Origin: CAVQDV01 sp963711375 | GTDB taxonomy: Bacteria > Pseudomonadota > Gammaproteobacteria > Coxiellales > Coxiellaceae | DNA: 64,000 bases | Reading direction: 5' to 3' | NCBI GenBank assembly: GCA_963711375.1 | Contig: CAVQDV010000005.1 | Coordinates: forward strand, 1,922,001 to 1,986,000 | Shown: positions 36,108 to 45,385 of the stretch, piece after piece | Numbering within the stretch: the first letter of the stretch is position 1 | Layout: each line of letters starts with the position of its first letter | Made by a program: the position numbers and the translations under genes | Notes under the pieces: model-generated | What the model saw: the letters and a program-made list of their open reading frames with translations, nothing else | What the model was told of the DNA's origin: nothing | Databases searched by the model: none

Positions 36108-36245
36108 CTAAAATCTTTTCATGAAATTGGTCATGATGTCTTCAGAGTTATCTAAAATATAGAGTATAACCTCGGTGGCATGATGATACAACCTTCGCCC
36201 AAAACTCAAGCCAGGCAGCGAACCAACGACTCTTCCTCCTATTTC
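36108..36245 (-). pseudogene. Remnant of a glycine-zipper toxin C-terminus
   Basis: The minus strand reads EIGGRVVGSLPGLSFGRRLY, then ILYILDNSEDIMTNFMKRF and a stop. It corresponds to the end of the orphan toxin at 36693 (SIGGSVIGRSFGKGIYY ... ENFRKRF). It lies just behind the copy A immunity gene. Confidence 0.75.
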
Positions 36246-36258
36246 GAATGGGCAATAA

Positions 36259-36684
36259 CTAGACCCCAATAGCCCATAATATCGTTCCAATGATAAAAAA
36301 TATAAGAGTGCTAATAATTAACATTATACTCCAGACAATTTCTTTTTTAGAAAAAGTTGTGATATCAAAGTTTGCCTTAATTAACGCATAATTTTTAAAA
36401 AATCGAATATTCTTAGTACTTTTTCTCAAAAAAGATAGACAATATTCAGAAGCAACACATAAACCAACTTCATAAAAACATGCTGATCTTCCAAAGGGCA
36501 TGTAGTCATAACGGCCGGAAAACTCTAATTTTTTCCCTATTCTTTTTTCTATGGCTGGGATAATAGAGCGGTTAAATACAATTGGGCATATAATCGCCCC
36601 AAAAATCATAGACATTGCCCCAAGAAGACTAGAGAAACCAATAAAAAAAGATTCAAATCCGGTTAACGTATCTAGATTTAGCAT
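36259..36684 (-). CDS. Membrane immunity protein, copy A
   Basis: A 141-aa membrane protein, paralogue of 35410-35835, starting 8 bp after the glycine-zipper orphan toxin and therefore its likely cognate immunity protein. Hydrophobic segments occupy residues about 10-38 (FESFFIGFSSLLGAMSMIFG, then AIICPIVF) and 117-140 (IVWSIMLIISTLIFFIIGTI). No known family is recognised; assignment as immunity rests on position, membrane character and the repeated pairing with the same toxin tip in three neighbouring modules. Confidence 0.75.
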   Translation of the reverse strand: MLNLDTLTGFESFFIGFSSLLGAMSMIFGAIICPIVFNRSIIPAIEKRIGKKLEFSGRYDYMPFGRSACFYEVGLCVASEYCLSFLRKSTKNIRFFKNYALIKANFDITTFSKKEIVWSIMLIISTLIFFIIGTILWAIGV

Positions 36685-36692
36685 AAATACCC

Positions 36693-39425
36693 CTAAAATC
36701 TCTTTCTAAAATTCTCTCTAATTGCATCGTCGAAAATGTAGCTCGTTGTCTGAGCGCCCAGATAATATATGCCTTTTCCGAAGCTTCTTCCTATCACAGA
36801 GCCCCCAATACTTCCTGCCACTGTAATACCTGCACCAACCGGAGCACCAAATCCAAGAGTCCCAATAGTTTCTGCTGCCCCTATTGCACTTCCAGCAAAC
36901 CCTCCGAGTATTCCTCCTATCACTGCTCCCCCTTCCTCAAGAGCTACTTCCACTCTATCCTCAGGTGGGGCGGTATATACATCAGCCCCCCCTATTACGG
37001 CCCCTAGTATCGGAAATCCTTTCTTTGCCATAAATCCCACTGCCTCAAATCCCATAATATAGCGCGAATTTTTTACTGCCAGTTCAGAGTAACGAGATTG
37101 TACAGTTAATAAACTTTGAACACGAGAGAGATCTTGTTCTGAATCAATAGAAATTTGACTTATTTCATCAGCTACCCGCGCTCTGCCTGCATAAGCTAAT
37201 TCTTGGTTCGCTTCAAATTTTTTTGACAATTCAAGTGTTTCATTTCGGCGACTAAAATATTCAGCCGTTCCCTCAACATAATGTAATGGATCTTTCACTT
37301 CTTCTCTTAATGCCGATTCTGATTTTCTTGAAGAAGCAAAAAGAACTTGATTATTAGTTGAAATATTTCCTGCATTTGAGATTATGAAAGCGTCTCTTGC
37401 TGAATTTTCCCAAGAAGTACCATCAAAATTTTCTTCTGAAAATCCTGAATACGCTCCTACCTGAGCAGAATATAAATTAAATAATTCATCACCATTGACA
37501 TATTCCATATCACTTTGCGCAAGCACTTGATGCATTTGGTTGAGCATGTGATTCGTGGCTTGGGATTTTTGAGCAATGGCCGCGCTGCCGGCGTTCATCC
37601 ATTTTGGGTCGGAGGCTGGGAAGCTGCTTTGAGTTCTAGAATTATCATTTACTGAATTTACGACAACGCTTGCTGAAGCAGAGCTTCCTAAAAAGGCATC
37701 ATTTGCAGTAGAAATGGCGTTATTTCCCGCATTTTGCCAGCCTAAACCGGTATCGGCCGGTCCTGGGATTTTCGCTATATTTGCACCTGCAGTTTGTTTT
37801 ACATTATCCGCTTGTGCTAATGCTTTACGCCCAGATGACAAAGCATCTCCTGCTTCGGATACCAAAACGTTTTCAAAAATACCATCTATATTCACTGGCT
37901 CTCCTTGGATCGCCGCTTCGACAAAACCATCTACCACTGCATTTTCAGCGGTTTCGCCAGCCTCTGCTGCGCCACTTAATTGGCCCGTTCCTAAGGCTGG
38001 AAATATGGTGGCCCCCACGGCGGCTCCTGCCATCGACCCCACAATTTGCAAGAGGTCAATGTGATCAATAGTACCTACGGCAAGCTCGGCAAAGGCCATA
38101 GCCAAATTGGTGGCTCCTGCGCGAAGAGCAGCCGTGAGTATCTCATGATGGGCAACGTTTATTCCACTGGTAAGGCCTCCTTTTACGCTTCCAGCCGCCG
38201 AAACAGCTGCTTCTAATACATAGGCCGGATGAAATTCTTTTTCTACTCCTGTGGCTATTAAAATTCCTTGGCCAATGGCATCTACTAAACCGGCGGCTAC
38301 GGCCGCGATAGCCGAGGTGGCCACTATCGTTGCTAAACCTGTTGCCGTTAGAGCGGCTACTCCTGCGGCAAAAAAAGTAGGCGCTAATTCTGGCAAGGCA
38401 ATAGCGCCGACTACAACCGCCACTATTTCAACGACCATTTCCCAAATATCCGTTTGACTGTCGATTTTTACGAAAGGTTGCAATTGTGGAATCATGAGTG
38501 ACTGGAATTTAATGAAAGGCAAACTGTCCGTGGCCGTGTTTGTCATGGGAATATACTGGGGAATTAGCAAATTTTTGCCGGCTCCTAGACTAGCCCCAGG
38601 CGTCATTCCATTATTCATGGCGATCATGGCTTCCTCGTTGGAATTTCCAAATTCTTTATCTGAAACGATCCCTAAGGTATCGCCGATTTGCACGGTGTAA
38701 TTATCCGTCGTTAAAGGCGGAAAAGTCGTTTGAACTGACTGAAAATTTTTCCAATCATTGACTTTTGTTATGGCTTTTGCGGAACTCCGGAAGAGATTTC
38801 CTCCCGCCACAATGGGGGATGAACCATTTCCCCAATCCGTAGCGATCGGCTGAAAATAATCTTCCAAACAAAAAGTGGATTTTCCGCTTCGAAATTCCCA
38901 GGCGCCTTGATCGGCATTAAATCCAACCGCCGTTCCACCTTTTGAATTCACACCGAAACGAGAAAAATTAATATTGCTTGGAGTGAATGAATCCAGGGCA
39001 TTAGAAGGTTTTCCAGACAAAGGATTTAATTGAGTCGTTTCATCGATTGTATAGGTTCCCTGATATTGGCCTTTTAAATTGTAATAATAAAAATGATGCT
39101 TGACCTGAGTGTATTCATCATATTTACCCGGTTCAGAAGTGATGACTTCATAGGATTCTAAAACCCGACCATCGTAGGAAGGAATTAAGAAAAAGGTGGC
39201 CGATTCAGAGGAATTGTCGCTAGAGGGCTGAGTGTTGACGACCGCCACTAAGTGCCCGTTTGCATTATAGCCTTGTAGAGCAATACCAAAACCATGTTCA
39301 CCATGGCGTGTGTTGATTTGCGAAGTGGCCGCGAAGAGCTTTAATTCATCGAAACGCGCGTAATAAAAGCCAGTATTTAGGTTCCATTGTGATTGCAAGT
39401 ATTCATAATAATAAGCTAAGAGCAA
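36693..39425 (-). CDS. Orphan Rhs tip 1: shared pre-tip plus glycine-zipper toxin
   Basis: About 910 codons that copy the end of the giant Rhs gene and carry a different tip. Residues up to about 660 are nearly identical to the parent (end of the YD region, LysM domain, hydrophobic Ala-rich segment). The unique tip from about 661 has a helical linker (DPLHYVEGTAEYFSRRNE) and then a strongly glycine-zipper segment of about 100 residues (ILGAVIGGADVY; AVIGGILGGFAGSAIGAAE; AGSIGGSVIGRSFGKG), typical of membrane-inserting, pore-forming toxins. There is no ATG near the 5' end, only a TTG at 39425, so it is probably a silent cassette unless recombined into the parent. Confidence 0.78.
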   Translation of the reverse strand: MLLAYYYEYLQSQWNLNTGFYYARFDELKLFAATSQINTRHGEHGFGIALQGYNANGHLVAVVNTQPSSDNSSESATFFLIPSYDGRVLESYEVITSEPGKYDEYTQVKHHFYYYNLKGQYQGTYTIDETTQLNPLSGKPSNALDSFTPSNINFSRFGVNSKGGTAVGFNADQGAWEFRSGKSTFCLEDYFQPIATDWGNGSSPIVAGGNLFRSSAKAITKVNDWKNFQSVQTTFPPLTTDNYTVQIGDTLGIVSDKEFGNSNEEAMIAMNNGMTPGASLGAGKNLLIPQYIPMTNTATDSLPFIKFQSLMIPQLQPFVKIDSQTDIWEMVVEIVAVVVGAIALPELAPTFFAAGVAALTATGLATIVATSAIAAVAAGLVDAIGQGILIATGVEKEFHPAYVLEAAVSAAGSVKGGLTSGINVAHHEILTAALRAGATNLAMAFAELAVGTIDHIDLLQIVGSMAGAAVGATIFPALGTGQLSGAAEAGETAENAVVDGFVEAAIQGEPVNIDGIFENVLVSEAGDALSSGRKALAQADNVKQTAGANIAKIPGPADTGLGWQNAGNNAISTANDAFLGSSASASVVVNSVNDNSRTQSSFPASDPKWMNAGSAAIAQKSQATNHMLNQMHQVLAQSDMEYVNGDELFNLYSAQVGAYSGFSEENFDGTSWENSARDAFIISNAGNISTNNQVLFASSRKSESALREEVKDPLHYVEGTAEYFSRRNETLELSKKFEANQELAYAGRARVADEISQISIDSEQDLSRVQSLLTVQSRYSELAVKNSRYIMGFEAVGFMAKKGFPILGAVIGGADVYTAPPEDRVEVALEEGGAVIGGILGGFAGSAIGAAETIGTLGFGAPVGAGITVAGSIGGSVIGRSFGKGIYYLGAQTTSYIFDDAIRENFRKRF
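37442..39389 (-). repeat. Shared Rhs pre-tip segment, copy 1
   Basis: Collinear with 47282-49229 in the giant Rhs gene at a constant offset of 9,840 bp, checked at several points. Differences are scattered single bases. Similarity stops at about 39389, where the orphan's 5' flank becomes unrelated. Confidence 0.9.
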
Positions 39426-39667
39426 ATTTTAATTTGGCATGCCAGAGTAGGTCGGCACGTATATGGATTTTTTTAAAATGATTTTAAAATACTCATATCA
39501 GCCCAAGCCATTATTGAAAAGTACCTTAAAAATTAGCAACAAATGGAAAACAACGGGCCCTCACTGGGTGAATATCCTTCTGTGGTAACAATATCACACA
39601 AATCTAAATTCATCTCTGTGTTTTCAAAAGTAAAATTAAAAACCTGTTTGGGTGGGTATATTTTTAT

Positions 39668-39778
39668 GCTAAATCCTCTGCCAAGGCAAGATCTTTAAAT
39701 TCTCCACCAAAAGGATTAACACCGGCGGCGAATAATCTCACTTTTGTGCTTTTGCTACTCCAATTATTGGAATTCTAC
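39668..39778 (-). pseudogene. Small Rhs pre-tip fragment
   Basis: Matches 46834-46940 of the giant Rhs gene (the last 35 codons before the tip, around FAAAVNPFGGEFKDVELAED). Several substitutions have accumulated. It marks a third, older tip cassette directly upstream of the immunity gene at 39818. The rest of the 392-bp gap 39426-39817 shows no gene. Confidence 0.75.
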
Positions 39779-39817
39779 GGCCCAGTTTTTAATTTAATAA
39801 AATTTCCGTATTTGATT

Positions 39818-40198
39818 TCACAAAGAATTTTCTTCGCTATAGATAATTTCCACTTCGCGCTTGTAAATTTCTAAGGCATTAGGATCAAGATCATAGCACT
39901 TCACCCAAAAGCCCAATGATTTCCAGGGCCTAGGAATCATTTCTAATTCATCGCTTCTTTCTCGTTGAAATATTTCCCAGTTTGATGGAATTTTTCCAGA
40001 AACAATCTCAAATTGTGATGCTTTATATAAAGCTGGCATTTTATCTTCGTTATCACCAATTAGTCGATATAACGTTCCTTGAGTTGAAGAGATTGATATA
40101 TTTAAAACAATATACTCTTTCCCAAGTGTCAGCCAGGAATCTGAATCTATATTAATAATCTTCATTTCTGTATGAAGCTTTGTGCACTTAACTTTCAT
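39818..40198 (-). CDS. Orphan immunity protein, MKVKC family, copy 1
   Basis: A 126-aa soluble protein starting MKVKCTKLHTEM and ending in an acidic tail (EVEIIYSEENS). It is a paralogue of 44713-45084: both share LTxGKEYxVLxI, QFEIxSGKIPxNWxI and DPxALExYKREx. Position next to toxin remnants in two places, plus a truncated third copy at 45985-46046, identifies it as an immunity family. The toxin partner of this copy is almost wholly lost. No Pfam name is given because I am not sure of one. Confidence 0.7.
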   Translation of the reverse strand: MKVKCTKLHTEMKIINIDSDSWLTLGKEYIVLNISISSTQGTLYRLIGDNEDKMPALYKASQFEIVSGKIPSNWEIFQRERSDELEMIPRPWKSLGFWVKCYDLDPNALEIYKREVEIIYSEENSL

Positions 40199-40256
40199 TT
40201 TTTCAAAAAAATAAAATTTAAAACCTGTTTGGGTTTCAGTATTTTTATGTTAGTAA

Positions 40257-40562
40257 TTAGTTTTCAAATTTTTCATCAAAAATTACCAATTTCACGTCCG
40301 GAAGCCCAGATAAGTTTTTTGGGATGTCCGAATTAGTCCTTAAGGAACGCCTCCCTTGAGGCTTTTCCTCGTCAACTCCAGAAAACCTATCTTCACCAAT
40401 TATCTGAATTGTTTTAATTTTTTTTCCTGATACATATAAATCAGCAATACTATCATCGGGGATATAATATTTAACATTGGGCGTCACCTTCCCAACTATG
40501 GCAATATGCCCAGAGGATAGAAAAAAAAGTTCGCTTATAAACATCTCACACATTATTTTCAT
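40257..40562 (-). CDS. Orphan immunity protein, 101 aa
   Basis: Its ATG overlaps the stop of a decayed toxin reading frame (TAATG at 40560-40564), the usual coupling of toxin and immunity genes. The sequence is beta-rich: SGHIAIVGKVTPNVKYYI and KKIKTIQIIGEDRFS are reminiscent of the EF-Tu domain 2 barrel that some immunity proteins resemble, but this is a weak impression. The gene itself is intact although its toxin carries two stop codons, consistent with selection to keep protection longer than attack. Confidence 0.65.
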   Translation of the reverse strand: MKIMCEMFISELFFLSSGHIAIVGKVTPNVKYYIPDDSIADLYVSGKKIKTIQIIGEDRFSGVDEEKPQGRRSLRTNSDIPKNLSGLPDVKLVIFDEKFEN

Positions 40563-41095
40563 TACATCTTCCCTCGTTTTTGAATTAAATGGAGCGGCTC
40601 TATTTCCTCAATTTTAAGTAGCTCCAATAATTTAAGGTCGATTGAATTATTGAGGCCTAACATTGGGGTATGTTTAATCATAAAATCTTTAACATGAACT
40701 TCAGATCTTTAACCGCCTAGCCGATCAATTATTCCAAGTTTTGCATGCGTGCCAGGTAATAATTCTCCCATTAAAGTTGATTTCCTAGCTTTTTCAATAA
40801 TCAACATATGATTAAAAACGCCAGTTTTTATATTCCTTTCTGTGCCAATAGATTGTAACTATCTATAATCATCACTTTCCTTAACAGCAACATCAATTAG
40901 TCGACCCTTGGCTCGCATTGCATTTATTAGCTCCTGAGAAATTGGAGCTATCCCTTCATTTAATGCAGCACTCTTAGCCATAGTTCTCTGCATTAAAATA
41001 CCAGAATTTTCCATATATCTTTGATCACAATTTGGCAGTTTATTTTTCCAATTAATAAAGTTAATTACGTGACCATTTGGATTATAATTTTTCTG
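40562..41095 (-). pseudogene. Decayed toxin tip with two in-frame stops
   Basis: One minus-strand frame runs about 178 codons, interrupted by TAG at 40859-40861 and TAA at 40709-40711. It opens YNPNGHVINFINWKNKL, continues PISQELINAMRAKGRLIDVA and HMLIIEKARKSTLMGELLPG, and ends with a stop at 40562-40564 overlapping the immunity ATG. The codons between the stops remain protein-like. No Rhs sequence precedes it. The toxin activity is unknown; no catalytic motif could be assigned. Confidence 0.7.
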
Positions 41096-41140
41096 TTAAA
41101 AGAAAATCTAGAAATTCGGAGTATATTTTAATTTTTTCAG

Positions 41141-41554
41141 CTATTTTCCTACTGCCAAAAAATACAAGCTAGAATTACCATATAATTTTACAATTACTCC
41201 TTCGCTCTCGAGCTCGTTGAATGAAATTGAAAGATCATCAATATCCAAAATTTTTTGAATATCTGTTCTCTGAGATAAATATCCTTTTAGCCTCCACAAG
41301 TCAAAACCATCCGTACGATTCTCAGGTCCGAAATCAAAATCAAGTTCACAATCTGATTTGTATATCCGACATCCAATGCCATGTAGCTCATAATCAATGC
41401 CGCCGGGTAGACTGCCATCTTTTTCGATTAATCCCTCACGCCATGCTTTAAGCATGTCAGAGCGTCCATATTCACCTGAAAAGCATTCCATAAATCCTCT
41501 TACTTCATTCAGATAATCTTTAATTAAATTTAATACTATGGCTTTTTTTGTCAT
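41141..41554 (-). CDS. DUF6896-like immunity protein of orphan tip 2
   Basis: A 137-aa protein with the layout of DUF6896 proteins: an N-terminal helix (LNLIKDYLNEVRGFMEC), then GGIDYELHGIGCRIYKSDC, then ELDFDFGPENRTDGFDLWRL and a C-terminal helix plus strand. Its ATG overlaps the TGA of the orphan toxin (ATGA, 41551-41554), so the two are translationally coupled. It is the likely antidote to the ParB-like nuclease tip. The DUF6896 name is from memory of the family pattern. Confidence 0.72.
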   Translation of the reverse strand: MTKKAIVLNLIKDYLNEVRGFMECFSGEYGRSDMLKAWREGLIEKDGSLPGGIDYELHGIGCRIYKSDCELDFDFGPENRTDGFDLWRLKGYLSQRTDIQKILDIDDLSISFNELESEGVIVKLYGNSSLYFLAVGK

Positions 41555-44500
41555 TTCATGGGCCTCAATTTGTTTCTACTCACTGAATATGAGTCATTTA
41601 TAACCTCTTCAATACTTCTGTAACTACTTGGATGATTTTCAATGTCATGTACAATGTTTACATTAACCTTGGTTCCAGTAATCTTGGCTGCTGCTGCACG
41701 ATGGTGACCATCTATGATATACATTTCATCATTTTTATCCTGAACTACATCAATTGAAGGACCTTTATAACCATTTATTTTCATATCACTTGCTATATCA
41801 TTAACAATTTTAGATGAGGCTCTCCCAGAAATACTATGAGTTCTGTGTAAAAATTGGGCATCAACTGACAAATTCTCTGTATCTCTATCAATTTCAGCTA
41901 AATCTTCTGCCAACTCAACGTCTTTAAATTCCCCACCAAAAGGATTTACAGCGGCGGCGAATAATCCGACTTTTGTGCCTAAGCTACTCCAATTATTGGA
42001 ATTTAAATCTTGCTCAATTCCTTGCGCACCGTTTTCTACTTTGTTTTTTACCGAATATATTCGCGCTGTTCCAGATAATAGTTCTTCTGACATGGCATCA
42101 AATCCGTTATATCCAGCTAGGCTCTCAGCATTGTTCAGCATGGATCTTGCATCTTTAATGAGGATTTCTGGATGTGTAACGGTATTCCAAATTCCCATTG
42201 CAGTACTTTTTGCGAAACTCGTTACGGCGTTGCTGCCGAAATCCCAGGCAGATCGTATCCAGGGCTCAGAGTATTCAGAATTGCCTGAAGAAATACTATT
42301 TCGTGCCACATTTTGCCAAGAAGAATTTTCCGAATTTTGTTCCGAAAATTCCGAATACGCTCCTACTTGAGCAGAATATAAATTAAATAATTCATCACCA
42401 TTGACATATTCCATATCACTTTGCGCAAGCACTTGATGCATTTGGTTGAGCATGTGATTCGTGGCTTGGGATTTTTGAGCAATGGCGGCGCTGCCGGCGT
42501 TCATCCATTTTGGGTCGGAGGCTGGGAAGCTGCTTTGGGTTCTGGAATTATCATTTACTGAATTTACGACAACGCTTGCTGAAGCAGAGCTTCCCAAGAA
42601 GGGATCATTTGCAGCAGAAATGGCGTTATTTCCCGCATTTTGCCAGCCTAAACCGGTATCGGCCGGTCCTGGGATTTTCGCTATATTTGCACCTGCAGTT
42701 TGTTTTACATTATCCGCTTGTGCTAATGCTTTACGCCCAGATGACAAAGCATCTCCTGCTTCGGATACCAAAACGTTTTCAAAAATACCATCTATATTCA
42801 CTGGCTCTCCTTGGATCGCCGCTTCGACAAAACCATCTACCACTGCATTTTCAGCGGTTTCGCCAGCCTCTGCTGCGCCACTTAATTGGCCCGTTCCTAA
42901 AGCTGGAAATATGGTGGCTCCGGCGGCGGCTCCTGCCATCGACCCCACAATTTGCAAGAGGTCAATGTGATCAATAGTACCTACGGCAAGCTCGGCAAAG
43001 GCCATAGCCAAATTGGTGGCTCCTGCGCGAAGAGCAGCCGTGAGTATCTCATGATGGGCAACGTTTATTCCACTGGTAAGACCTCCTTTTACGCTTCCAG
43101 CCGCCGAAACAGCTGCTTCTAATACATAGGCCGGATGAAATTCTTTTTCTACTCCTGTGGCTATTAAAATTCCTTGGCCAATGGCATCTACTAAACCGGC
43201 GGCTACGGCCGCGATAGCCGAGGTGGCCACTATCGTTGCTAAACCTGTTGCCGTTAGAGCGGCTACTCCTGCGGCAAAAAAAGTAGGCGCTAATTCTGGC
43301 AAGGCAATAGCGCCGACTACAACCGCCACTATTTCAACGACCATTTCCCAAATATCCGTTTGACTGTCGATTTTTACGAAAGGTTGCAATTGTGGAATCA
43401 TGAGTGACTGGAATTTAATGAAAGGCAAACTGTCCGTGGCCGTGTTTGTCATGGGAATATACTGGGGAATTAGCAAATTTTTGCCGGCTCCTAGACTAGC
43501 CCCAGGCGTCATTCCATTATTCATGGCGATCATGGCTTCCTCGTTGGAATTTCCAAATTCTTTATCTGAAACGATCCCCAAGGTATCGCCGATTTGCACG
43601 GTGTAATTATCCGTCGTTAAAGGCGGAAAAGTCGTTTGAACTGACTGAAAATTTTTCCAATCATTGACTTTTGTTATGGCTTTTGCGGAACTCCGGAAGA
43701 GATTTCCTCCCGCCACAATGGGGGATGAACCATTTCCCCAATCTGTGGCGATCGGCTGAAAATAATCTTCCAAACAAAAAGTGGATTTTCCGCTTCGAAA
43801 TTCCCAGGCGCCTTGATCGGCATTAAATCCAACCGCCGTTCCACCTTTTGAATTTACACCGAAACGAGAAAAATTAATATTGCTTGGAGTGAATGAATCC
43901 AGGGCATTAGAAGGTTTTCCAGACAAAGGATTTAATTGAGTCGTTTCATCGATTGTATAGGTTCCCTGATATTGGCCTTTTAAATTGTAATAATAAAAAT
44001 GATGCTTGACCTGAGTGTATTCATCATATTTACCCGGTTCAGAAGTGATGACTTCATAGGATTCTAAAACCCGACCATCGTAGGAAGGAATTAAGAAAAA
44101 GGTGGCCGATTCAGAGGAATTGTCGCTAGAGGGCTGAGTGTTGACGACCGCCACTAAGTGCCCGTTTGCATTATAGCCTTGTAGAGCAATACCAAAACCA
44201 TGTTCACCATGGCGTGTGTTGATTTGCGAAGTGGCCGCGAAGAGCATTAATTCATCGAAACGCGCGTAATAAAAGGCAGTATTTAGGTTCCATTGATACT
44301 CAAGGTTCGCATAATAATTGGTGTTCTCTGTTGAAGGAACATTATTGGTCCCTGGAATAATTTGAGTCTCTGCCCATGTTAAACTAAAAGGATTAGCCGT
44401 ATCGCCTTTTACAGAACTTAAACCCGTGACAATTCCCCGTGTATAGGCTGTTTGATTAAGGAGAACATTATTATCATTATCCTGTTGCAGATAGAAGGTA

Positions 44501-44703
44501 TTTTCACCGTCTCCATCGTATTGTCGCGTGGTTTTAAATCCATTGTCACTTGATGTTGTGTTTAACTGATTATCCGGGTAATAAGCGAGCGTAACGGTTT
44601 GCGCAATGTTGTTCGTATCGATAAAATACTCCGTAGCGCGATAATTATTCGAATTTGTGTTTGGGTTGGAATATTTTTTGTATCGTGTATCGGGTATATC
44701 TTT
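41551..44703 (-). CDS. Orphan Rhs tip 2: shared pre-tip plus ParB-like nuclease toxin
   Basis: The frame is open from 44703; the first ATG is at 44247. Everything from 44653 down to 41898 copies the giant Rhs gene, including the YD end, LysM domain and hydrophobic segment. The unique tip (about 115 codons) contains DMKINGYKGPSIDVVQDK and MYIIDGHHRAAAAKITG, then a KVNVNIVHD strand. This is the ParB-like fold with its DGHHRxxAA signature, found in polymorphic-toxin nucleases. The start is not preceded by a good ribosome-binding site, so this is probably a stored, silent cassette. The overlapping DUF6896-like gene is its immunity. Confidence 0.82.
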   Translation of the reverse strand, partial: KDIPDTRYKKYSNPNTNSNNYRATEYFIDTNNIAQTVTLAYYPDNQLNTTSSDNGFKTTRQYDGDGENTFYLQQDNDNNVLLNQTAYTRGIVTGLSSVKGDTANPFSLTWAETQIIPGTNNVPSTENTNYYANLEYQWNLNTAFYYARFDELMLFAATSQINTRHGEHGFGIALQGYNANGHLVAVVNTQPSSDNSSESATFFLIPSYDGRVLESYEVITSEPGKYDEYTQVKHHFYYYNLKGQYQGTYTIDETTQLNPLSGKPSNALDSFTPSNINFSRFGVNSKGGTAVGFNADQGAWEFRSGKSTFCLEDYFQPIATDWGNGSSPIVAGGNLFRSSAKAITKVNDWKNFQSVQTTFPPLTTDNYTVQIGDTLGIVSDKEFGNSNEEAMIAMNNGMTPGASLGAGKNLLIPQYIPMTNTATDSLPFIKFQSLMIPQLQPFVKIDSQTDIWEMVVEIVAVVVGAIALPELAPTFFAAGVAALTATGLATIVATSAIAAVAAGLVDAIGQGILIATGVEKEFHPAYVLEAAVSAAGSVKGGLTSGINVAHHEILTAALRAGATNLAMAFAELAVGTIDHIDLLQIVGSMAGAAAGATIFPALGTGQLSGAAEAGETAENAVVDGFVEAAIQGEPVNIDGIFENVLVSEAGDALSSGRKALAQADNVKQTAGANIAKIPGPADTGLGWQNAGNNAISAANDPFLGSSASASVVVNSVNDNSRTQSSFPASDPKWMNAGSAAIAQKSQATNHMLNQMHQVLAQSDMEYVNGDELFNLYSAQVGAYSEFSEQNSENSSWQNVARNSISSGNSEYSEPWIRSAWDFGSNAVTSFAKSTAMGIWNTVTHPEILIKDARSMLNNAESLAGYNGFDAMSEELLSGTARIYSVKNKVENGAQGIEQDLNSNNWSSLGTKVGLFAAAVNPFGGEFKDVELAEDLAEIDRDTENLSVDAQFLHRTHSISGRASSKIVNDIASDMKINGYKGPSIDVVQDKNDEMYIIDGHHRAAAAKITGTKVNVNIVHDIENHPSSYRSIEEVINDSYSVSRNKLRPMK
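41898..44653 (-). repeat. Shared Rhs pre-tip segment, copy 2
   Basis: Matches 46832-49587 of the giant gene at a constant offset of 4,934 bp, so there is no net insertion or deletion over about 2.75 kb. Differences are rare single bases, mostly near the two ends. Confidence 0.93.
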
Positions 44704-44712
44704 TTACTAAAA

Positions 44713-45084
44713 TTAGAACGCATTTTCTTCTTCATATATAATACGTGCTTCACGTTTGTATGTTTCCAAAGCTTCCGGATCAACATCGTGAAATTTCTCC
44801 CAAAAATTCTTACCCCACCATGCTTCTGGGCCAAGAGTGAAAATTACTGATGATCCTTTTTCAATTATCCAGTTTCTAGGGATTTTTCCGCTTATAATTT
44901 CAAATTGGACCGCATTGTGCATCCCTGGTTGGTTATTTGAATCACTCACAAGCAAATAATAAATGATATTTTCGCGAACCTCTATTGATAAAACCACATA
45001 TTCTTTACCAATAGTCAACCATGGGCTGGAATCCTGATACTGTTTTTTAATTTCATTGTAAATTTTTATGCACTTTACCTTCAT
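44713..45084 (-). CDS. Orphan immunity protein, MKVKC family, copy 2
   Basis: A 123-aa protein starting MKVKCIKIYNEIKKQYQD with WLTIGKEYVVLSI, QFEIISGKIPRNWII and DVDPEALETYKREAR, ending in an acidic YEEENAF. It starts 3 bp after the stop of a toxin tail at 45088, so that tail is its partner. The paralogue at 39818-40198 is about 40-45 percent identical by eye. Predicted soluble. It lies between orphan tip 2 and the older fragments. Confidence 0.72.
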   Translation of the reverse strand: MKVKCIKIYNEIKKQYQDSSPWLTIGKEYVVLSIEVRENIIYYLLVSDSNNQPGMHNAVQFEIISGKIPRNWIIEKGSSVIFTLGPEAWWGKNFWEKFHDVDPEALETYKREARIIYEEENAF

Positions 45085-45087
45085 CTC

Positions 45088-45264
45088 TTATTTCCTCAAT
45101 TGTGGAGGTTCATAATCAAAGTTTGGATCAATGTTGTGAACACCATTATTAAATACTGCCTTATAATCCATGCCATAATAAACGTCGCCCGTAACTGAAT
45201 TATAATAAAAATGCATTTCGAAATTCCCGGAAGGACTGGCTAGCGGTTTCGTTGAATATTTACC
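45088..45264 (-). pseudogene. C-terminal fragment of a toxin tip
   Basis: About 58 codons remain: STKPLASPSGNFEMHFYYNS, then VTGDVYYGMDYKAVFNNGV and YEPPQLRK before the stop. An in-frame TAG stands immediately upstream, and no Rhs sequence is attached. The aromatic and Gly-rich ending is typical of tip toxins, but no activity can be read from it. Its immunity gene (44713) follows by 3 bp. Confidence 0.65.
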
Positions 45265-45385
45265 CTAGTCTGATAAATTGCCCCACGAGAAGATAGCTCT
45301 GAACTCAAAATTCCATTTCTAATCAGTTTAATTGGTAACCTCAACGAGTTAGCAAGTTGTGATAGACAAAGTTTTCACTCCACGG

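Noticed and set aside
37714..38064. Pro/Ala-rich plus-strand frames, repeated at 42482-42970 and 47416-47823
   Set aside because: They recur only because the Rhs pre-tip is repeated three times. They lie antisense to it and show no start signals.
44562..44834. 90-codon minus-strand frame between orphan tip 2 and the MKVKC immunity gene
   Set aside because: It overlaps two supported genes in another frame and is basic, low-complexity sequence.
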